64,000 nucleotides of DNA from AP-15 sp963814865 (GCA_963814865.1 CAWFEN010000014.1:682001-746000), one strand, 5' to 3'. Counted from the first letter of the stretch, positions 17,060-26,102 are shown. Notes: generated by a model from the sequence alone, not told the origin. Numbers and translations are program-made.

Positions 17060-17280
17060 AGCGGCTCGCCCTGATCCTGCTCGCCGGCCTGGGCGCCGGC
17101 TGCGCCGGGCCAAAGCCATTCCTGATCGATGGCGACGCCAATTCGGCCGAAGTCGGTTACAGCAGCACTCCGGCAAACACCGACGCCCTGGCCAGGGCGC
17201 ATTGCGCCCGCTACGAGCGGGTGCCGCAATTCTTGCAGGCGGAGCAGAACGTCGCCTATTTCAGCTGCGTTCGCCCGTGA
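17056..17280 (+). CDS. Small lipoprotein coupled to murD2
   Basis: A 74-residue protein starting at a GTG that overlaps the murD2 stop (GTGA). It has a short signal peptide with the lipobox LGAGC, so it should be anchored in the envelope. The mature part has two further cysteines (HCARYERVPQ, YFSCVRP) and no recognised family. Translational coupling suggests a role linked to the murL-murD2 genes, but coupling alone is weak evidence. The mature pattern resembles many short alphaproteobacterial lipoproteins of unknown role. Confidence 0.7.
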   Translation: MKRLALILLAGLGAGCAGPKPFLIDGDANSAEVGYSSTPANTDALARAHCARYERVPQFLQAEQNVAYFSCVRP

Positions 17281-17338
17281 CGCCGCGGCAGGCGACAAGC
17301 GCGCCATGATCGCGCCGCAACGCCTGAAGTGATCGCCG

Positions 17339-18499
17339 TTGCCCGACGGATCGCGGTTTTTGCGTCTCGGTGCGCTGTGGCTGGCCGGCGCCGACCTGCG
17401 CGTGACCGTGCTGGCGGTGCCGCCGGTCCTGCCGCTGATCCATCACCAGCTCGGCCTCAGCGAAAAGGCGATCGGGGCACTCTCCGGACTGCCGGCCCTG
17501 CTGTTCGGGCTCGCGGCGATCCCGGGTTCGCTGCTGATCGCGTCGATCGGCGCTCGCCGCGCCTGCCTCGCCGGGCTCGTCGTCGTCGCCGCAGCGGCGG
17601 CGGCGCGCGGGGCCGGACCATCGGTGCCGATGCTCTTCGCCATGACGTTCCTGATGGCGGCCGGCATCGCGGTCGTGCAGCCGGCCCTGCCGGCGCTCGT
17701 CGGCGAGTGGTTTGCCCGATCGCCCGGCTTCGCAACGGCGGTCTACGCCAACGGCCTGCTGATCGGCGAAGCCGGCGCGGCGGCGCTGACCATACCCTTT
17801 GTCCTGCCGCTCGCCGGCGGCGGCTGGCCGGCAACCTTTGTCCTGTGGTCGGTTCCGGTGGCGGCGACCGCGCTGCTGATCGCGCTGGCCACGCCGCACC
17901 GCCGATGGTCCGCCACGGCGGCAGCCGCGCGCTGGTGGCCCGACTGGCGCAGCCCCCAGATCTGGCAGCTCGGCCTGATGCAGGGCGGGACCGGCGGCCT
18001 CTATTTCGCCTCGAACGCCTTCATCCCCGACTATCTTCATGCGATCGGCCGGCCCGATCTCGTCGGCCTTTGCCTCAGCGCGCTGAACCTCGGTCAGTTG
18101 CCGGCCTCGGCGGTGGTGCTGCTGTGGGCGCGGCCGCTCACCCGCAGCAAATCGGCCTTTGTCGCAATGCCGATCGTCGCCATTGTCGCCATCGCCGCGC
18201 TTCTCGACGCGTCGCCATGGATGGTCGGCCTCGCCGCCGGGACGATCGGCTTCTGCTGTGCCTTCGTTCTGATCCTGACCTTGGCGCTGCCGCCGCAGCT
18301 GACGCAGGCAGGCGACGTTCACCGGCTTTCGGCCGGGATGTTCGCGATCGGCTATTTGCTGACCTGCCTGATCCCGCCTCTGGGCGGGGTGATATGGGAC
18401 GCAACGGGCATCCCGTCGGCCGTCTTTCTCGTCGATTTTGTCGGCGCCGCAATCGTCCTTGGCGCCGCGCTGACGCTGCACTCGCCGATTGTGCCTTGA
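17339..18499 (+). CDS. MFS transporter (CynX/NimT-like)
   Basis: A 386-residue inner-membrane protein with about 12 hydrophobic helices. The sequence GLSEKAIGALSGLPALLFGLAA and the later ALPALVGEWFARSPGFAT resemble the CynX/NimT group of MFS carriers (cyanate or 2-nitroimidazole related), whose substrates are mostly unknown. The only available start at the 5' end is TTG 17339 without a good ribosome-binding site; a start slightly inside is possible. It lies 58 bases after the murD2-linked lipoprotein on the same strand and could be part of that operon, perhaps moving an amino acid-related compound; that is speculation. Confidence 0.85.
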   Translation: MPDGSRFLRLGALWLAGADLRVTVLAVPPVLPLIHHQLGLSEKAIGALSGLPALLFGLAAIPGSLLIASIGARRACLAGLVVVAAAAAARGAGPSVPMLFAMTFLMAAGIAVVQPALPALVGEWFARSPGFATAVYANGLLIGEAGAAALTIPFVLPLAGGGWPATFVLWSVPVAATALLIALATPHRRWSATAAAARWWPDWRSPQIWQLGLMQGGTGGLYFASNAFIPDYLHAIGRPDLVGLCLSALNLGQLPASAVVLLWARPLTRSKSAFVAMPIVAIVAIAALLDASPWMVGLAAGTIGFCCAFVLILTLALPPQLTQAGDVHRLSAGMFAIGYLLTCLIPPLGGVIWDATGIPSAVFLVDFVGAAIVLGAALTLHSPIVP

Positions 18500-18568
18500 A
18501 GCACACCGCGCGATCACGGTAATCCTGGCAAAACCGTTCGACAGCAAGCGACAGCAGAGGGGAACCCG

Positions 18569-19195
18569 ATGAGCATCGAACTTCACACCTGGAACACCCC
18601 GAACGGCCGCAAGATCAGCGTAGCGCTGGAAGAAATGGGCCTGCCCTACGCCGTCAAGCCGATAAACATCTCCAAGGGCGAGCAATTCGCCGCCGAATTC
18701 GTGAAGATCAGCCCGAACAGCAAAATTCCGGCGATCGTCGACCCGGACGGCCCGGGTGGCGCGCCGATCAGCGTCTTCGAATCGGGCGCGATCCTGATCT
18801 ATCTCGGCGAGAAGACCGGCAAGTTTTGGCCTGCCGATCGGCGGCAGCAAGTGCCGGTGTTGGAGTGGCTGATGTGGCAGATGGGTGGTTTTGGCCCGAT
18901 CCCCGGCCAGGTCCATCACTTTTTACAGGTGGCGAACGAGCAGGACCGGCGCTACGGCCTCGAACGTTATTCGAAGGAAACGCGCCGGCTGTATGGCGTG
19001 CTCGACAAGCGGCTGGCGGATGTAGCATTCGCTGGCGGCGACATCTCGATCGCCGATTTCGCGATCCTCGGCTGGGCTTGGCGGCACGAGCGTCATCATG
19101 TCGATCTGGCCGACTTCCCCAACGTCAGGCGCTGGTACGAGACGATCATGGCCCGTCCCGGCGTCCAGCGCGGTTTTGCCGTCGCCTTGAGCTGA
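18569..19195 (+). CDS. Glutathione S-transferase, YfcG/Nu-like
   Basis: A 208-residue GST. The N-terminal thioredoxin-like domain starts LHTWNTPNGRKISVALEEMG, where TPN replaces the classical Tyr/Ser/Cys, as in Nu-class GSTs (YfcG, YghU) with disulfide reductase activity. The cis-Pro segment (NSKIPAIVD) and the glutathione gamma-Glu site FESGAIL are present. The all-alpha domain ends FPNVRRWYETIMARPGVQ. RBS GAGGGGAA precedes the ATG. A paralogue lies at 22353. Confidence 0.92.
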   Translation: MSIELHTWNTPNGRKISVALEEMGLPYAVKPINISKGEQFAAEFVKISPNSKIPAIVDPDGPGGAPISVFESGAILIYLGEKTGKFWPADRRQQVPVLEWLMWQMGGFGPIPGQVHHFLQVANEQDRRYGLERYSKETRRLYGVLDKRLADVAFAGGDISIADFAILGWAWRHERHHVDLADFPNVRRWYETIMARPGVQRGFAVALS

Positions 19196-19314
19196 GACCC
19201 CTGCGTCGGCCCGGCCGCGCCGCCGGGCGGGCGGCGGTGCGGCTGCGTATTTCTACTCGCGGTCGAACGCGTCTACGATATTGGTTGGATTGCGCGCGCA
19301 GGGCGGCCGCCAAA

Positions 19315-22086
19315 ATGCTCTGGACCCGGCGAGGCGTCTCGTCAATCGCGACGACGAGGCGCCTCCTTGCCCATCTGTCGCTGACGGCGGCCTACACGCT
19401 GAGCGGCAAGCTCGGGCTGCTGCTGGCCGTCCCGCCCGGCTATGCATCGCCGATATTTCCCCCAGCGGGAATTGCCATGGCGGCGGTGCTGGTCGGGGGG
19501 TCGGCAACGCTGCCGTGGATCTTTTTCGGCTCCTTCCTGCTCAATTGGTGGATCGGCTATTCGCTCGGTCATCAGCTTGACGGCGTCCCGCTCGCCGCCG
19601 CCGTCGTGATCGCCGCGGCGTCGACATTGCAAGCTGCCCTCGGCGGCGCGGTGTTGCGGCGCGCGGTCGGCTATCCGGCGCCGCTCGACAATGGCCGCGA
19701 CCTCGCCCGTTTTGTGCTGCTGTCGCCGGTCTGCTGCGTGACGAGCACCACCCTTTCCCTGGCCGGCCTGTCCGTCCTCGGCGTCGTCGCACCTCCCAAT
19801 CTGGGCTCGAGCTGGATTTCCTGGTGGACCGGAGACACCCTTGGCGTCCTGGTCGGCTTACCGCTCATGCTCGTCATGGTCGGCGAACCGCGGCCCTTGT
19901 GGCGCAGCCGGGCCCTCCCGGTGGCGCTGCCGATGCTTTTGCTCTTCGCGCTGTTCACCGCGATTTTCATCCGCGTCAACAAATGGGAGGACGATGCGTC
20001 GCTGCTCGATTTCCGCCTGCTGTCGCGGCAGGTCGTCGACAAGATCCATACCGGGTTCGACGAGCAGGACGTCTTCCTCGAACAGCTGGAGCGTTCCTTC
20101 GGCGGACCGGCGCCGCTGTCACGCCAGGATTTTCATCACCTTGTGCATACTTTGCTGCGGCGTGTTCCGATGATCCGGGCGGTGAAATGGGTGCCGCGGA
20201 TCGAACCCGCCGAGCGCGCGGCGTTCGAAGCGAAGCAACAGGCCGAGCTCCCCGGGTTTGAAATACGCGAGTTCGATCCGTCGGGGCATCCGCGCCGCGA
20301 GGGAACGCGGGACCATTTCGACCCGGTGACTTATGTCGAGCCGCGGCACGGCAACGAAAGATCAATCGGGTTCGATCTCGATTCCGACCCCAGGCTCAAA
20401 GCCGCAGTAGACAGGGCCGTCGCTGGCGAGGCCGTCACCGCGACCGCACCGATCCAGCTTGTCGGCGAGCATGGCCCGCAGGCCGGGATGTTGTTGATGT
20501 TCGCCGTGCATGGCGGACCCAATGGAGCCGGCGTGCTGTCGGTTGCGCTCCAGATGGGCACTTTCATGGACGCGCTCCTCGCCCCGGTAAAGGCGTCGAT
20601 CAATGTCAGGCTCGTCGATCTCGACGGCAACACGGTTCTCTTCAGCGGCTTTTCGCCGGGACGAAGCGATGCCAAGCACGACGAGACCTTCGCCTTTGGC
20701 GGGCGCCGCTACGACGTAGAGACGGAGCCGACCGAAGCCTATTTCCAGCGGCACCGCCGATGGCAGAGCTGGGCAGTGCTCGTCGGCGGCGTCTTCAGCA
20801 CCGGCCTGCTGGGCGCGCTGCTGATGCTCGGCACCGGCTATACCCGCCGGATCGAAACGATCGTTGATCAGCGGATGCGCGACCTCGAAGCAACCAACCG
20901 GCGCCTGCAGATCGAGGTCCGGGAACGTGAGCAGGCGGAGGCGGCGCTGCATCAGGCGCAGAGGATGGAGGCGATCGGCCAGCTGACCGGGGGCGTCGCG
21001 CACGACTTCAACAATCTGCTCACGGTGGTCAGCGGCAACGCCGAGCTGCTGCGCGACAATGCCGGGGAGGAGTTGGTGCTGCGCCGCGCCTCCGCCATCA
21101 TGCGTGCCGCCGAGCGCGGCGAACGCCTGACGCGGCAGCTGCTCGCCCTGTCGCGGCGCCACACCTCGCGGCCCGAGCCGGTCGATCTGCCGCAGCGAAC
21201 GCGCGAACTCGCCGACATGCTGTCCCGCTCGTTGCGGACGGACATCGAGGTGACGGTCGACATCGCGCCGGATCTCTGGCCGGTGGCGATCGATCCTGCC
21301 GAGTTCGAGCTGGCATTGTTGAATGTCGGGGTGAATGCGCGCGACGCGATGCCGAATGGCGGCCGCTTTCGGGTCGAGGCGCGGAACGTCGACTGCCGCC
21401 CCGGCAATCCGGAAGACGCGGGGCTGACGGGCGACTTCGTCGCGGTAAAACTGTCGGACAGCGGCATGGGTATGGCGGCCGATGTTCTGGCGCGCGCATT
21501 CGAGCCCTATTTTACGACGAAAGAGGCGGGGCTCGGATCGGGGCTCGGCCTGTTCCAGGTTTACGGCTTCGCCAAGCAGAGTGGCGGCACCGCGACCATC
21601 GACAGTGCGCCGGGAAAGGGCACGGCGATCACGCTCTATCTCCCGCGGGCGAGCGCGATCCCCGCCGCGCCTGCTCCCGCGGCCGGCGACGGTGCGGCGC
21701 GGGTCGAATCCGCACGCATCCTTTTTGTCGAGGATGACCCCGAGGTCGCGCAAGTCACCGCCGAGCTGTTGCAGAATATCGGGTACCAGCCGGTCGAGGC
21801 GCATGACGGCGAGGAGGCGTTGGCCGCGCTCGAACGAGATGCGGCGATCGATCTGGTGTTGTCGGACATCGTCATGCCAGGCCGAATGAGCGGTATCGAC
21901 CTGGCGCGGACGTTGCGCGGACGGTACCCGGAACTCCCGGTTCTGCTCGCCACCGGCTATAGCCGATATGCCGCGACGGCAGTCAAAGAAGGTTTTGTGC
22001 TGATCGAGAAACCTTATCGTCGAGAATCCCTGGCGGCTTCGATTCAGACAGTGCTCGAGCGCCGCCGGCAGCCTCGTGTCAGTTGA
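19315..22086 (+). CDS. Membrane hybrid histidine kinase (MASE1-CHASE-HisKA-HATPase-REC)
   Basis: A 923-residue sensor. Residues about 15-290 form a MASE1-like membrane domain of some eight helices (FPPAGIAMAAVLVGG, WWTGDTLGVLVGLP). A periplasmic CHASE domain follows (about 300-500), then another helix (GGVFSTGLLGALLMLG) and a short coiled coil. The HisKA phosphoacceptor is GGVAHDFNNLL, the ATPase has NVGVNARDAMPNGG and GSGLGL, and a C-terminal receiver has its phosphorylatable Asp in LVLSDIVMPG. No output regulator is adjacent, so the phosphate may pass to an unlinked partner. ATG at 19315 is chosen because the frame further upstream is an out-of-frame reading of the GST. Confidence 0.9.
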   Translation: MLWTRRGVSSIATTRRLLAHLSLTAAYTLSGKLGLLLAVPPGYASPIFPPAGIAMAAVLVGGSATLPWIFFGSFLLNWWIGYSLGHQLDGVPLAAAVVIAAASTLQAALGGAVLRRAVGYPAPLDNGRDLARFVLLSPVCCVTSTTLSLAGLSVLGVVAPPNLGSSWISWWTGDTLGVLVGLPLMLVMVGEPRPLWRSRALPVALPMLLLFALFTAIFIRVNKWEDDASLLDFRLLSRQVVDKIHTGFDEQDVFLEQLERSFGGPAPLSRQDFHHLVHTLLRRVPMIRAVKWVPRIEPAERAAFEAKQQAELPGFEIREFDPSGHPRREGTRDHFDPVTYVEPRHGNERSIGFDLDSDPRLKAAVDRAVAGEAVTATAPIQLVGEHGPQAGMLLMFAVHGGPNGAGVLSVALQMGTFMDALLAPVKASINVRLVDLDGNTVLFSGFSPGRSDAKHDETFAFGGRRYDVETEPTEAYFQRHRRWQSWAVLVGGVFSTGLLGALLMLGTGYTRRIETIVDQRMRDLEATNRRLQIEVREREQAEAALHQAQRMEAIGQLTGGVAHDFNNLLTVVSGNAELLRDNAGEELVLRRASAIMRAAERGERLTRQLLALSRRHTSRPEPVDLPQRTRELADMLSRSLRTDIEVTVDIAPDLWPVAIDPAEFELALLNVGVNARDAMPNGGRFRVEARNVDCRPGNPEDAGLTGDFVAVKLSDSGMGMAADVLARAFEPYFTTKEAGLGSGLGLFQVYGFAKQSGGTATIDSAPGKGTAITLYLPRASAIPAAPAPAAGDGAARVESARILFVEDDPEVAQVTAELLQNIGYQPVEAHDGEEALAALERDAAIDLVLSDIVMPGRMSGIDLARTLRGRYPELPVLLATGYSRYAATAVKEGFVLIEKPYRRESLAASIQTVLERRRQPRVS

Positions 22087-22352
22087 ATCCTTATGGTGCT
22101 CCGCGCCGGTACCGCTGGTTTCCCCGTCGTGCCGGGCCGGAGCCGCGCGGCGATGCCAAGCCGATCTCCGCCTGATTCGACCGCCGGCGCGGGCCGGCGC
22201 GCGGCGTGGCGATGTCGGTTTGGGGCTCGGCGCCGTTGTGATCCCGCAGCTTGCCTCACCCCGCCGGTTGTCGGAAGATGGGTTCGGCTTAAGACTGTCG
22301 CCAACGGCGCTGACGTTATGTCACGCGCGCTGTCCAATGGGAGAAATAGCGA

Positions 22353-23105
22353 ATGATCGACCTCTATTTCTGGCCGACCGGAAACGGCAAGAAGACCGTC
22401 ATCCTTCTCGAGGAGTTGGAGCTGCCCTATACGATCAAGCCGATCAATATCGGGCGCGGCGACCAGCTTACCCCCGACTTCTTGAAGATTTCGCCCAACG
22501 GCCGAATGCCGGCGATCGTCGACGACGAGCCGATGGGCGGCGGCGACCCGATTTCGATCTTTGAATCCGGGGCGATCATGACATATCTGGCGGAGAAGAC
22601 GGGCCGGTTTATGCCGTCGGACCCGCGCGGCCGCTACGACGTCGCTCAGTGGGTCAGCTGGCAGCTGGCCAACCAGGGCCCCAAGCTCGGCGAGCAGGGC
22701 CACTTCCGGCGTGCCCTTGAAGCCGGAAGCAATGGCGATCTTTCCTACGCGATCCATCGCTTCGACAATGAAACGCATCGCATCTACGGGGTCATGAATT
22801 TGGGCTTGTTCAACAAGCGCTATTTCGCCGCCGGCGAATACACGATCGCCGACATGATCTGCTATCCCTGGGCATCGAGCTGGTCCAGTCGGAAGATCGA
22901 GATCGACGAGTTCCCCAATGTGAAGCGCTGGCTGGAGGAAATCGGCGAGCGGCCGGCAGTCAAGAAGGCGATGGCGATGGGGCCGGAATTCCGCGAAAAC
23001 CCCGCGTCGATCAGCGCCGAGGAGCAGGCCCGTCGCCGAAGGCTCGTAGCCGACCAGCGGGCGCAACCGATCCCCGCCGAGTGGCTTCGCGCTGCCCAGG
23101 CCTGA
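22353..23105 (+). CDS. Glutathione S-transferase, YfcG/Nu-like
   Basis: A 250-residue GST paralogous to the one at 18569: MIDLYFWPTGNGKKTVILLEE, NGRMPAIVD and FESGAIMTYL align block by block. It has a longer C-terminus with a charged tail (EEQARRRRLVADQRAQ). Cytosolic redox or detoxification enzyme; substrate unknown. A convincing terminator lies 48 bases after the stop. Confidence 0.92.
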   Translation: MIDLYFWPTGNGKKTVILLEELELPYTIKPINIGRGDQLTPDFLKISPNGRMPAIVDDEPMGGGDPISIFESGAIMTYLAEKTGRFMPSDPRGRYDVAQWVSWQLANQGPKLGEQGHFRRALEAGSNGDLSYAIHRFDNETHRIYGVMNLGLFNKRYFAAGEYTIADMICYPWASSWSSRKIEIDEFPNVKRWLEEIGERPAVKKAMAMGPEFRENPASISAEEQARRRRLVADQRAQPIPAEWLRAAQA

Positions 23106-23152
23106 CCGGCGGGTCTTGTAAGTCCGATAGGGATAGCGCGAAGCGGCAGCGG

Positions 23153-23178
23153 GCGGGCGCTGAGCGGCGCCCGCTTTT
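23153..23178 (+). terminator. Intrinsic terminator after the second GST gene
   Basis: GCGGGCGC (23153-23160) pairs perfectly with GCGCCCGC (23167-23174) over a 6-base loop, followed by TTTT at 23175-23178. It sits 48 bases past the GST stop, in the correct orientation. Confidence 0.75.
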
Positions 23179-23254
23179 CTCCCACGCCGCCCCCCGGACC
23201 GGGGTGATTGTTGCGACTGCGTTGCGGAAAGCCCGGGCCGCCAGCCCTCGTCGC

Positions 23255-23335
23255 CGTTCTCCGGGAATTGCCGTAAGGCCTGTTGCCGACGCCGATGACG
23301 GCGATTTTGTTCTTCAGCTCCGCGATGTCGAACAT
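23255..23335 (-). pseudogene. Truncated 5' end of a thiolase-like gene
   Basis: The ATG overlaps the stop of the CaiB/BaiF gene (TGATG), as in a coupled operon. The first residues, ending in LKNKIAVIGVGN and PYGNS, are the standard opening of thiolase-like/lipid-transfer acetyl-CoA acetyltransferases. After about 25 residues the similarity stops and the DNA runs into the terminator and the convergent GST gene, so roughly 360 codons are missing. A deletion or rearrangement joined the GST region to the operon here. Confidence 0.6.
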
Positions 23336-24660
23336 CAGATGACGCCCTCCTCGGCAAGCCGTTCGACTTCGCTGCGCGAGCGGCCGAGCAATTCGGTCAG
23401 CACCCACATATTATCCTCGCCGTAGCACGGCGCGCCGCGGTTGGTCGGACCGCCGATGTAGGCGGGCGTGGCGCTGAACTTCATCGGCAATTCATAGATC
23501 GGCCAGGTGCCGATCTTGGTGCCGGTGACTTCGGTCAGCCAGTTCAGGTGGCGGAGCTGCGGATCGGCGTCAACGCGGTCCTCGGCGTTCTGGCACATCC
23601 CGGCCGGCACCCCGGCGCGCTGCAATTTCATCATGCAGTCGTAACGGTCCTGCGTGCGGGTCCACGATTCTACCGCGGCATCGAGCGCATCCTGGTGCAA
23701 CAAGCGGTGCTCCAGCGTGGCGAAGCGGCGATCGTCGAGCCACGCACCCTGTTCCGCCACCTGCGCCAAGGCACGCCATTCGGCGTCGGTGAAGCAGGCG
23801 ATGGCGATCCAGCGATCTTTGCCGGCGCAGGGATAGGCACCGTGCGGCGCTGCCGGCTTATACGGCGAGCGATTGCCGTAACGGCGCCATTCGCGCCCGT
23901 TGGCGGACCAGTCGAGGATCGTCGCCCCGGTCAGGAACAATCCCGACTCGCATTGCGACGCATCGATCCACTGGCCCTCGCCGGTGCGCTCGCGGTGGTA
24001 CAGCGCGCCGAGCAGAGCCAGCGCATAGCCATAGGCGCCCATCCAGTCGAGATAGGAATAGCCCCAGCCGACCGGCATCGCCGGCTCGGGCAGGCCCGAC
24101 ATGTCGCCCTGCCCGCCGAACGCCGCGGCGACCGGGCCGACGGTGCGCATCCGCCCGTAGGTGCCGTGCGCGCCCATGCCGGATTGCTGGATGTAGATGA
24201 TGTCGGGCCGAATGCTCTTCATCACGTCATAGCCGAGCCCGAGGCGCGGCAAGACGCCTGGCGAAAACCCCTCGGCGACGACGTCGCAGACGCGCACCAG
24301 ATCCTTGGCGATCTGCAATCCCTTCGGGTGGCGGATATTCAACGAGATGCCGCGCTTGCCGGCATTCTTGTTGTTGAACTGGCCGCCCATGTCTGGGTCG
24401 CGCACGGGGGGCAGTGGTCCGGTCGCCGCATCGCGCGCGGCGCGGCCGCCGACCGGCGCCATCGCGGCGAGGCGGGTATCTGGGTTGTCCTTCCATTCGA
24501 CCTTGAAGCTCTCGGCGCCCATCGCCGCCAGAAAACGGGTGCCGCCCGCCGACGCGAGGAACCACGCGAAATCGAGGATCTTTACTCCCTGCAACGGGAA
24601 CGGCTTGTTGTGCAGGGCCGAAAGCCTCGGGTTCGCGACGACGCGCGGCTCGGCCGGCAC
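23335..24660 (-). CDS. CaiB/BaiF CoA-transferase, second domain of a disrupted tandem protein
   Basis: A class III CoA-transferase domain. It opens FPLQGVKILDFAWFLASAGG, contains the substrate-CoA segment NNKNAGKRGISLNIRHPKG and the motif around the expected nucleophile, DPDMGGQFNNKNAG, and ends SRSEVERLAEEGVI. It would move CoA between carboxylic acids. The start is doubtful: a GTG at 24660 falls inside sequence that reads on from the upstream domain, and the open frame extends to 24837 with non-homologous residues. I think it is the C-terminal half of one roughly 870-residue two-domain protein starting at 25950, now broken by frameshifts between 24600 and 24870. Confidence 0.75.
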   Translation of the reverse strand: MPAEPRVVANPRLSALHNKPFPLQGVKILDFAWFLASAGGTRFLAAMGAESFKVEWKDNPDTRLAAMAPVGGRAARDAATGPLPPVRDPDMGGQFNNKNAGKRGISLNIRHPKGLQIAKDLVRVCDVVAEGFSPGVLPRLGLGYDVMKSIRPDIIYIQQSGMGAHGTYGRMRTVGPVAAAFGGQGDMSGLPEPAMPVGWGYSYLDWMGAYGYALALLGALYHRERTGEGQWIDASQCESGLFLTGATILDWSANGREWRRYGNRSPYKPAAPHGAYPCAGKDRWIAIACFTDAEWRALAQVAEQGAWLDDRRFATLEHRLLHQDALDAAVESWTRTQDRYDCMMKLQRAGVPAGMCQNAEDRVDADPQLRHLNWLTEVTGTKIGTWPIYELPMKFSATPAYIGGPTNRGAPCYGEDNMWVLTELLGRSRSEVERLAEEGVI

Positions 24661-24855
24661 GCTCGGCCGGCGTAGCCGCTTCGCCGAGCACCGCGGCGGT
24701 GTCTTCGCCGAGCAGCGGGGCGCGGCGGCCGACCTGCCAACTCGTCTTGGTGCTGAGCCATTTGCTGGTCGGATAGCGGAAGCTGCGGCCGTGCTCGGGA
24801 TGATGCGACGTCGGCAAAGCTCTTGCGCTGCAGCCAATGTTCGTCGAGCGCGTTC

Positions 24856-25950
24856 TCATGCGGCTTGCGCAAGCGGCGCCCAGAGGAGGCCGGCATCCTG
24901 CGCCTCGCGCCACGGCATGTCGCGATAGGTCCAGGCGCGCACGAAGCGCTGCACGACATCGAGCATATGCGCCCGCGCCGCGTCGCTGGCGGCCGTGCCG
25001 GGCACTTGGCGGGCCCGCAGATCGGTGTCGGGTGGCGGCGGCTGCAAATCGGCCTGCGCGCCGTATTTCGCCAGCAGCGGGATCAGGTTCTTCAGGTCGC
25101 GCGCACCCATGCCGTGGGTGATGAACCAGCGGCCGTCCTTGGTGTGGCAGATGCCGGGCGAATGGTTTGGCGTCTCGGCGGCATGACGGTTGGTCAGCCG
25201 CCACAGCGGCACCCGCCGCATCACCCAATGCATGATGTCTTGCTCGGGGTTCTTCGACACCGCCTCGTGCACCGCGACCGACACATCCTGCCCTTGGCCG
25301 CTGCTATGCCGGTGGATCAGCGCAGCGATAATTCCGGTCGCCAGTTGCTCGCCGGCGATGTGGTAGGCGTGCCAGATCTGCGGCGCGATCGGCGGGGTGT
25401 CGTATTCGAGGCTCGGGTCGGGGTCGTAGCCGCAATTCATCATCACGCCGCCGAGCGCGAGATGAATGAGGTCGGAGCCCTTGAACCCGGCCCACGGCCC
25501 GTCATCGCCGAACGGCGTCATCCGCGCCGTCACCAGTGCCGGAAACCGCGCGCCGAGCGCGGCGCGGTCGAGGCCCAGCATGGTGTTCAGCGCGCCGCAG
25601 CTCGCGTCGAGCAGGACATCGGCACCGCCCAGCAGGCGCAGCATATGCTCGCACCCTGCGGGCTCGCGCAGGTCGAGCACTACCGACTTCTTGTTGCGAT
25701 TGTAGTTCCAGAAGAACAGCGAGCGTTCGAGGCCCGGCCGGTCTTCCAGGAACGGGCCGATCCGCCGCGTCGCATTGCCCTCCGGCGGCTCGATCTTGAC
25801 CACCTCGCAGCCGAGGCCGGCGAGCAGCAGCCCGGTATATTCCGCGCGTTCGTCGGCGATCTCGATGACCCGCAGGCCGGCAAGCATGCCGGGACCGGCA
25901 TTGCCGATCATCTCGCCTGGTCCACGCGCAACCGCACCCGTCTCCGGCAT
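24856..25950 (-). CDS. CaiB/BaiF CoA-transferase, first domain of a disrupted tandem protein
   Basis: A 364-residue class III CoA-transferase domain (AGLRVIEIADERAEYTGLLL, NRNKKSVVLDLREPAG, DISVAV-like SGQGQDVSVAVHEAV). It stops early at 24856. The missing end is still readable in two other frames: KPHENALDEHWLQRKSFADV, then HPEHGRSFRYPTSKWLS and RRAPLLGEDTAAVLGE. That is the normal end of such domains, after which the second domain follows. Three single-base changes within about 250 bases restore one long frame, and the first and last frames are the same. Confidence 0.78.
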   Translation of the reverse strand: MPETGAVARGPGEMIGNAGPGMLAGLRVIEIADERAEYTGLLLAGLGCEVVKIEPPEGNATRRIGPFLEDRPGLERSLFFWNYNRNKKSVVLDLREPAGCEHMLRLLGGADVLLDASCGALNTMLGLDRAALGARFPALVTARMTPFGDDGPWAGFKGSDLIHLALGGVMMNCGYDPDPSLEYDTPPIAPQIWHAYHIAGEQLATGIIAALIHRHSSGQGQDVSVAVHEAVSKNPEQDIMHWVMRRVPLWRLTNRHAAETPNHSPGICHTKDGRWFITHGMGARDLKNLIPLLAKYGAQADLQPPPPDTDLRARQVPGTAASDAARAHMLDVVQRFVRAWTYRDMPWREAQDAGLLWAPLAQAA

Positions 25951-26102
25951 GGCGCTCCATCCTCCCCACGCTCTATCCCAAGCGATTGTGGTGGACGCCG
26001 CCGCATTGTCAACGCGACCGGCGGCATATCAATCGTGCTCGCCCCGTGCGCTGCCGCGTGCCATCCTGACGCCGGCACGCAATCCACAGGAGGTCGCTCG
26101 CC

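Noticed and set aside
17261..18919. A 552-codon open frame antisense to the MFS gene
   Set aside because: No domain, highly charged; shadow of the MFS transporter.
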